From positions 6,511,710-6,575,709 of the forward strand of contig JAJEKV010000063.1 of the NCBI GenBank assembly GCA_021234155.1: a DNA stretch of 64,000 nucleotides, read 5' to 3'. The translations under genes and the position numbers were made by a program. The notes beneath the pieces were generated by a model. The model saw only the letters and a list, made by a program, of their open reading frames with translations. It was not told the DNA's origin and ran no database searches. Of this stretch, positions 56,790 to 64,000 are shown one piece after another. Every line of letters starts with the position of its first letter. Positions within the stretch are counted from its first letter, which is position 1. The stretch is from Isoetes taiwanensis. Its lineage: Eukaryota; Streptophyta; Lycopodiopsida; Isoetales; Isoetaceae.

Positions 56790-57381
56790 TATGGCAAGAC
56801 GTATTTTCACACACCCACAGGTCGTTTCTGTGATGGCCGCACCATAGCTGACTTCTTAGGTGAACCCTTTTCTCTGAAAACATGCACCATTTTTCCTTAA
56901 AAGTTACAAGCATTTTTCCTTAAAAGTTCTTTATATTTTGCAGCTCAGGCAATGGCTCTTCCATTGGTGAAGCCATATCTTGGTCCTCAAACTGATCACA
57001 TGCCAGGGTGCAAATTTTGCTTCTGCAGCACGTGGTCTCCTAGACTCTACTTTATCCTATGTTGTACGTTTTACCTACCTCTTTTTTCATGTTTTTGTTT
57101 CTATTTGGCATCTTCAGATCTGATATAATGTCAACTGCTGCTTACAGGGCGTGGTGCCTTTTAAAAAACAAATCAGACAATTTCAATAACTTGGTAACAG
57201 TTATATAAATAAGCTTGGACATTCTGCAGCCCAAGGACTGATCTCCAAATCCCTGTTCGTAACAAGTACTGGGGGCAATGATATCAGCTACAATTACCTT
57301 CAAAATGCAACATTCCAACAGACTGTTACAACGACAGAGTTTATATCATCTCTATTGCAGATTTATCGAGAATCTATAGAG
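56790..57381 (+). pseudogene. GDSL esterase/lipase fragment, truncated at both ends
   Basis: Three exons with matching phases. Exon a (56790-56859): YGKTYFHTPTGRFCDGRTIA. Exon b (56944-57066): AQAMALPLVKPYLGPQTDH, then, after one extra G, GANFASAARGLLDSTLSYVV. Exon c (57230-57381): SKSLFVTSTGGNDISYNYL. These are the conserved segments after block I up to block III of plant GDSL lipases. The block I exon with the catalytic serine and the C-terminal exons with Asp and His are absent. The fragment stops about 55 bp before the breakpoint of the duplicated block, so that rearrangement probably removed its 3' half. Confidence 0.8.
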
Positions 57382-57436
57382 GTTTATTTTATACATATCA
57401 GAAGAGATTGTAGAACTGTAATCTAATTCGTTAGTT

Positions 57437-58259
57437 ATCTGTAGTAGCCACCAAGGAACCTTCAAATATAATGTAGAATCCACTAGCATTTGGGTATGCT
57501 ACATATGGGTTAACACCATATAATGGAACATTCTTAGAAGTGAGCTCAAAAACAATTTTGCTCTCACTTTTTCGATGTAGGTAAAACTTGATCTACAATC
57601 AAGACAATAGCATGTTCAGCCTAAAACCTTGTAATATTGCTTAAAATCGTTGAAAAGCGACCATACTCATACCTTACTATCTGCTATTGGTCTTAAGAAT
57701 ATCTTCATATTTAGGCTTCCATCAATATGATAACTCCAGAGATTATCAGGATTCTTCACGTGGGTAGTCACCAATGCTTTTGCACTGATCAATCCGGTGG
57801 GAAGACCCCGTTCATCATTACCTAGAGTTACATTCCAGTATTTGATTGAAATGCTCTGCAACAGAAACACGAAAAGGTACTTACATATGAAGGATTTATC
57901 GAACCCAAAATTTTAATCAAAGTGTTCTGATAAAGCCTGTGGGCGATTAGAATTCTGCAATTCCTTTTTCAATCAGTTCAATTCAAATTGAATGAATCTG
58001 ACCTTTTTGAAGTCTGAAAAATAAAAAGGGGGAGCGGAATTACCTTGAGGGTGATTTCTGGCTTTTTGGGGAAGAGGGAGCAATTCCCTATGAGAATGAT
58101 AAGCACAAGAAAAGCCGATCCAATCGTTATTCTCCAACAGCTATGGACGTACATGCTTTGATGTTTGCAACTAACAAGATCAAACGGAAATACAAGTTGA
58201 TCATTTGCTGCAGCGCACGATCCGCTGATGCATGAGCAACTAGAATGGTGGACCTCCAA
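57437..58259 (-). pseudogene. LEA-2/NHL-like gene, third copy, 3'-truncated
   Basis: Exon 1 (to the donor near 58044) keeps the membrane segment (SAFLVLIILIGNCSLFPKK). Exon 2 is 57855-57673 and open. Exon 3 begins at 57592 but is cut by the breakpoint at 57437, losing about 38 C-terminal codons. The N-terminus differs from the 728-1757 copy because of the 170-bp length difference; the ATG at 58259 is a possible start. Confidence 0.7.
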
Positions 58260-61200
58260 AAGCTAGCGGCTCCCTGATTTTCCTTTTCTTTTGCTTTGCC
58301 CTAAATCAAGTTTAACATTCCTAGATTTGAGGTAAATGTAAAGTAGAGGGTAGATTACATGAACAAAACATGTTCCTGTCACTAATTAAATAGCCCAATC
58401 TGTTAAGCTTGGCTATGGTGGTTGGCTGAGGGAGAGAGAAGTGTAGGTACGATGGTCATGCAAGGGCACACGATTTGCAGCAACAAATTACTTCCACTGC
58501 CTTTAGTCGACGCCACAACCATCTCCAGCTATTCTATTCGTCCAACATATTTTGGCATATTCTATTCGCCATTCCCCCTTGCCCCCACGAGCAGAGCGCT
58601 GTATATACCAGACGATATCCGTGGTATATCCGTGTCTTTGACATGTTATAGCCACGCCAAAAAAAACAAGGTGCTGCGCACAGAGGGTTGCCCTCCATGG
58701 CCGGAGGGTGAAGTGGTTTAAATCATAGTTCAAAGTCATGTTTTGCAGATTTATGTATGTTTTACAAGGAAGAGTCTTGCTCTTGCCCTGGTGGATAAAT
58801 GATGCACCTCAGAGAAGAAGCTATCATACCAAGAAATTGCAAGTAGTAAATTACCCGCTGTTTTGAAGGAGAGGTACCTGATGTTCTGTTGTATAAAATA
58901 TCTATCTGAAGCGGACCTTGAGGTATACAAAGGTTGCTCTTTCGTTTCATCTGTCTTCTTCCACATAATGTATGATCTCATTTGAGTCCATGTTTGTTAC
59001 TACCTAATGCATGGATTGGGAATAACATCATGTTAATGGTTCACGTTGTATTAATAATGCCACCATAGATAGATCTGTAAGATAGCTAGCTGAAGCAACG
59101 ATGAACACACTAGCAAGTCTGAACATGACATTTCTTTTGCACCTAATGCTCTGCCAAAACAAGCAGCGGAGTATGAGAATCGATTGTGCAAATAAGTGAG
59201 CGGAGTATGAGGATCGATTGTGCAAATAAGTGAGCGCACTGGGAATAATGAAAATTTGCAACTAAATTCAATAATTAATGTATTATGTAATAGCTAAATG
59301 GATTGTGATTTGGAAGACTAAATGGGAGGATCTGGGAACATGGAAAATATAGTGAAATTGGTGCAGTGCCTCTGGACGCTTTGCAGATGAAACTATTCCT
59401 ATTGTATATGATGATAAATTAGTCAATACCAAGCATAAGCAATGCTGCAAAATGTTTAATCCAGACTGTTGGATGGCTACCCATAAATAGAGACAGCTTG
59501 CTAATTCTTCCTCCTAAAAAGCAAGGCCGTTGGCATTTTGCTAGCCAGATTTTGATTCCTTAAATATTAAATAGCTTTAGTTCAAATGTGTGCTGGTGTT
59601 TTGAAAGTAGTGTCATACATTTTGACTTCAAAATTATAGTATGCAGTATTGTCAATCAATGTTCTCACATTAGTATCAGAATTGTTACGCAAAAATATGA
59701 AGTTTTGTTGTTGTTTATTTGATGGAAGAACTTAAAATGAACAGCTCTCAACATATGTTGGATATAGCATTTAGCACCAGAAGTTTGATGGGCAATTTAT
59801 TTTCTACAATTTGAGGTTATTTATAGCCTTCAAATTCTAAGGCCTGCACAACTGAAGCATTGAATGCATTGTTAAAAACTGAAGCATTGAAAGCATTCTT
59901 CACACATTTGTGCTTGTGCCTCAACAAAATAAAAAGACATTAGCAAAATGCATCAAAAAATTATTTTATTGTCCATCCCAATTTTGAAATTGCGTTAAAA
60001 AAATATTGTGACCAATTTTGAAACGGTATTTCAAACTGTGCCTATGGATTAATCTCCTATATTGGACAAAAATGTTAATAGCATCAGATGCAATAAGTAA
60101 CTTGGATTCTTGCTTGGTTGATCTTATCAAATATCCAAGAATGTTCAAGAACCCACTATAGTAGAAAAGGCTTACATGATACCTGAATATATTGAAGATG
60201 GAGAAATCTGGCCCATGATGTCAATAAGGCATTACCGACTGCATCAATATAGGTCCATTCTACTGTAGCATTGAATTTATGGAACAGAAGTAATCTGGAA
60301 GTTGATTGTTCTCCTCTTCAATGATTTAGATGTTGTTCCAAAGAGATGCACGTCTCTTATTGCGTGACTCGGCCCTCCAAGGAAGAAGAGCGTTGCAGTT
60401 GAATGTCTTCAATTTCCATAAATTTAGCCATTAGGAGGCAACCTATTCCAATTCTTCAAAATACTTACCCGTTATGAGGACCTGCAAGGGATGGTTTAAT
60501 AATATGATAGATAGTCTAACAAATTTGGATCACTTTTTAGTGCCTTTAGTATTTCAAAAGGAAACAACTTACTTTTTCAGATGCCCAATAGACTTTTGTG
60601 AGATGTTATGTTTTACTGGAAGGAGACATCTCTTTTTCACGTCTACTATTTTCTCTGCATGGAAATGGTTTTCTAGCGCTTGTTGCTTCAGAAATCATTT
60701 CTCACTTTAAAACCATTTCACCAGTAGAGACACAAAATTCTGCCACATGTGGCTTGCCAGCCTCTAGCATGTTCTGCACTCTAAATGTAGCTTCAAGAGC
60801 AAACCTATCTTGTGCATCAATTCCTTTACCACCATGACCCCTCCTGAAAGGAATATTATCACCAGGCTTTATTACATCATGCCCATTTTCGCTTACAAAC
60901 TATTTGTTTAAACTACTTATGCCATTATTAAAAGAATTGTAGCAAGCCTAGATTCAACTAAGAAAATAATTCTAAATGATTTTCAAGATCAAAGAAAATA
61001 ATCTACAACCACATTCCTCGCTCTAACATACCCAATCTACAAAAAAAAGGTGGCATAAAAAGACCAGAATATGGATATAAAGGAAAGTGTAATAAAGTTG
61101 AAAAACAAACCTCTAGAACTTAAGAAGATCCAATCCCAAGTCGAAATTGGAATGCTTTTTAAATAAGCAGTTTGTGTCAGACACGTAATCTCTGTTCAGA

Positions 61201-61659
61201 AAGTCAGTTGGAAATAATGCAAGATTTTAAAAAACCGAAGTCCCTTGCAAAATGCGGCCATGCTGAAATCCCTTGGAAACAATGCCAGAATTTAGAGAAT
61301 TGAAGTCCCTTGCAAAATGGATGTAAGAAACATACCTAAGCAATAGATCCCAGAGATCCTTGGTGTTGCGTGATCATTGGTAAATAGATCAAGAGCTATA
61401 TTGAACTCTTCAACAAAACCTTTTGAAAATGGATTTAAGGCATGTTGCTTCTGCATGCATAAAAACAAAATGAGAGCATACTCAGCGTGGTTGGAATCCG
61501 TTAATGGCAGTCTCTACTTAACCTAACAGCTACAGAAGACCAATTGAATCCAGAGAAAAAACCTGTCCTTGCAACAAAAAACGGCCGCAGAGGGCACAAA
61601 AGAAGCATTTGCCTTTCTGGAGATCGGCTGGGCAGAAATGAAGCACCAAAAAGAAATCC

Positions 61660-62416
61660 CTCTTCTCCAAAAAGCCTGAAATCACCCTCAAGGTAATTCC
61701 GCTCTCCCTTTTTATTTTTCAGACTCCAAAAAGGTCGGATTCATTCAATTTGAATTGAACTGATTGAAAAAGAATTGCAGAATTCTAATCGCCCACACGC
61801 TTTATCTAAGACTTTGATTAAAATTTTGGGTTCGATAAATCCTTCATATGTAAGTACCTTTTCGTGTTTTACGTTGCGCGAGCATTTCAATCAAATACTG
61901 GAATGTAACTCTAGGTAATGATGAACGAGGTCTTCCCACGTGATTGATCAGTGCAAAAGCATTGGTGACTACCCACGTGAAGCATCCTGATAATCTCTGG
62001 AGTTATCATATTGATGGAAGCCTAAATATGAAGATATTCTTAAGACCAATAGCAGATAGTAAGGTATGAGTATGGTCATTTTTCAACCATTTTAAGCAAT
62101 ATAACAAGGTTTTAGGCTGAACATGCTATTGTCTTGATTGTAGATCAAGTTTTACCTACATCGAAAAAGTGAGAGCAAAATTGTTTTTGAGCTCACTTCT
62201 AAGAATGTTCCATTATATGGTGTTAACCCATATGTAGCATACCCAAATGCTGGTGGATTCTACATTATATTTGAAGGTTCCTTGGTGGCTACTACAATGT
62301 CCAAACATATATCTTCCCAATCTATACATTGTCAGTTCATAGGCATGAGTATTACCGAGAAATGTTCTCTTGCCATAGTTTCTCATGACTCATGTCCATA
62401 TGTTTCAACTTCCTAA
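61660..62416 (+). pseudogene. LEA-2/NHL-like gene, fourth copy, disabled
   Basis: Counterpart of 5970-6753. The exon 2 acceptor region is altered (GTTGCGCGAGC instead of GTTGCAGAGC). The TGA at 61941-61943 is shared with the 6278 copy. Exon 3 is 62144-62416 with TAA. Confidence 0.7.
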
Positions 62417-62934
62417 GTTGTCATATCTTTTGTCTATAAATGAATCCTTGTGTTAGTTTTATTCTATTCTTCTATTGACATGATTTCACTAAGTACTAGT
62501 AACACTAAGTACCGATGCTTGTTACTCGAACAAACAAGCATTAGCTTTTATAGTAGGCAACCATGAAATTGTAGAGGCATTTCTAACACCTAGCTATATT
62601 TAAGCATTGAATTAAATTGAAATAAATAGGAAAAGGGAAAGATGCTAGATATTAGAATTTTGGAGGGTTGGCGAGGAGAAAAGTAAAGAATAAGCAACCA
62701 CCTATATATAGGTATCAAGATTTCTATTCTTATATTTTATAGTATACTAACACTAGAGTTGTCACATGATGTACTAGAATAGGTTCATTTGCAAAGAACC
62801 AGAATAGGTTCATTTGCAAAGAATAAGTTCATTTACAATGTTCACTTTGAAATTCATATAAAATCAGCTTTGAAATTCATATGAAATAAGTCAAACCTTT
62901 CTTACATGTGTTTATGGCAGTCATGTTACATGGA

Positions 62935-63345
62935 AAAAATACCTAAAAATTTATTGGTCAATACCTAAAAATTTAATGGTCCCAGTTTATGAGAGTTACC
63001 CTTAAGGTAAACCCAAGGGGGCCAAGTCTGTTTTACTTCATTTTTAGATAAAGTAAAACTGTCTCAGTAAAAAGAATACCTAAAAATTTATTGGTCAATA
63101 CCTAAAAATTTAATGGTCCCCGTTTATGAGAGTTACCCTTAACATACCCTTAAGGTAAACCCAAGGGGGCCAAGTCTGTTTTACTTCATTTTTAGATAAA
63201 GGAAAAAATACCTAAAAATTTATTGGTCAATACCTAAAAATTTAATGGTCCCCGTTTATGAGAGTTACCCTTAAGGTAAACCCAAGGGGGCCAAGTCTGT
63301 TTTACTTCATTTTTAGATAAAGTAAAACTGTCTTAGTAAAAAGAT
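62935..63345 (+). repeat. Triplicated segment, about 120-145 bp units
   Basis: Three copies of the block from ATACCTAAAAATTTATTGG through CCCAAGGGGGCCAAGTC and TTACTTCATTTTTAGATAAA. The homologous place in the first block (about 7310-7435) has a single copy. Confidence 0.9.
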
Positions 63346-63576
63346 TTTTATTATTATGAGTTTTTAGTAGGGTTGCCTAACCCAAGGTGCACGATTTCGT
63401 GCAATTCTAGCTATGCCACGTGTATGCCATGTATTCACAGAGTCAGCACAACCTTTTCATTGCGCTATAGCAATCTTATGGCGCTCTTCTTCAGAATCAT
63501 CTGACATATCCTCTTGAGTCTTCCTCCAGATTATTTAACAGAGCTATTCTATTAGAAATACAGGGATCTCAATGAG

Positions 63577-63683
63577 ATGAAAGATGTGAATGGAGCTCCT
63601 GCGATGGCATTCTCGGCTATTGCGGTCAGGGATTTGAGGACCCACAACGAGCTTTTTCCCATTTTTGCATGTTTTGCGGCCAT
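63577..63683 (+). CDS. Candidate exon, duplicate of 7681-7787
   Basis: Same 107-nt open segment with a GTGAGT donor in place of GTAAGT. Conservation of frame and splice signal in both copies mildly supports real coding function; identity unknown. Confidence 0.3.
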
Positions 63684-64000
63684 GTGAGTTGCTCTTAAGT
63701 ATTCATTTAAGTTTCCTTCCCTGTTATTTTCTTGAACTAATCATGCCCCTGTTTCTTGATGACAACAAATTTTTGTGGGGCAAACACTTAGAATGCTAGC
63801 TGCATGGAGTGCAGTTTAGCTGGTCTCCTATTGACGATTTGCCCCCCTCCTTCGAGGAAGTTTCATCACCCTTACCCCCCGTCTCAAGCCAAATGGATCG
63901 CATTTCTAGGCTTGTAAAATCCGCATTGAGAAATACTGCCTCTGTGAAAATGCTATAATTACACTGTAACAGGGTGTTCCATAACTTTAGAATTGGAGCT

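Larger units (their letters stand above)
57437..64000. repeat. Second copy of the inverted-repeat block (direct duplicate of 838-8106)
   Basis: Collinear with 838 to about 8106 and nearly identical, continuing past the window edge. Differences: the left outer arm (215-837) is missing; about 170 bp are extra at 58241-58412; the retroposon of 4040-5115 is absent; and a triplication is present at 62935-63345. Confidence 0.92.

Noticed and set aside
56151-56810. 219-codon ORF on the minus strand
   Set aside because: It has no recognisable domain, and the plus strand of the same region carries clear GDSL exon sequence at its end.

Overview
The window is non-coding-rich, transposon-dominated nuclear DNA of a land plant. 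Evidence: a LEA-2/NHL-type gene and a GDSL esterase remnant, both with plant-type introns; a Ty3/gypsy retrotransposon with an Athila/Tat-like layout; plant-type LINEs; and CACTA-like termini. A large-genome lineage such as a fern is my guess; nothing here fixes the species.

Left and right flanks (1-9190 and 56790-64000): bases 215-7264 form a long inverted repeat (arms of about 1.27 kb) carrying two head-to-head copies of a three-exon LEA-2/NHL-like gene. The left copy (minus strand) looks intact; the right copy has an in-frame stop and a different 5' end. The block from about 838 onward is repeated in direct orientation at 57437-64000 and runs off the window. The second copy starts abruptly inside exon 3 of its left LEA-2 gene, next to a truncated GDSL esterase/lipase. 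A poly-A retroposon with a 13-bp target duplication (4040-5115) is present in the first copy only.

Inner flanks: two LINEs on the minus strand (about 9275-13350 and 50228-55090), one 3' LINE fragment on the plus strand (14180-14887) and one decayed reverse-transcriptase fragment (47640-48320). Three of them share a C-terminal Cys-His knuckle. Their 3' ends carry microsatellite tails that differ from copy to copy.

Centre (16325-47619): I read this as one giant, 31.3-kb CACTA-like element. It has TTT target duplications, termini CATTACAAGG and CACTACTAGA (read inward), and dense terminal arrays of the palindrome CGTCGTTnAACGACG. No CACTA transposase is visible. The cargo comprises several unfamiliar small genes on both strands, a 5.4-kb tandem array with a 1.1-kb period, a decayed protein-kinase-like gene, a small membrane/secreted ORF with a TATA box, and a multi-exon gene with a Myb-like region and an acidic tail. 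The same palindromes recur upstream of at least three plus-strand genes. Between the palindromes and the genes, at two sites 24 kb apart, sits a pair of structured hairpins (four copies) with compensatory base changes. An 11-kb Ty3/gypsy element (28202-39293, TSD GGAAG) is nested inside, at the 3' end of a cargo ORF, and carries an extra 3-kb sense coding region downstream of pol.

Many coding regions change frame through single-base indels in G/C runs. Some may be assembly errors rather than real decay, so pseudogene calls in the transposons should be read with that in mind.
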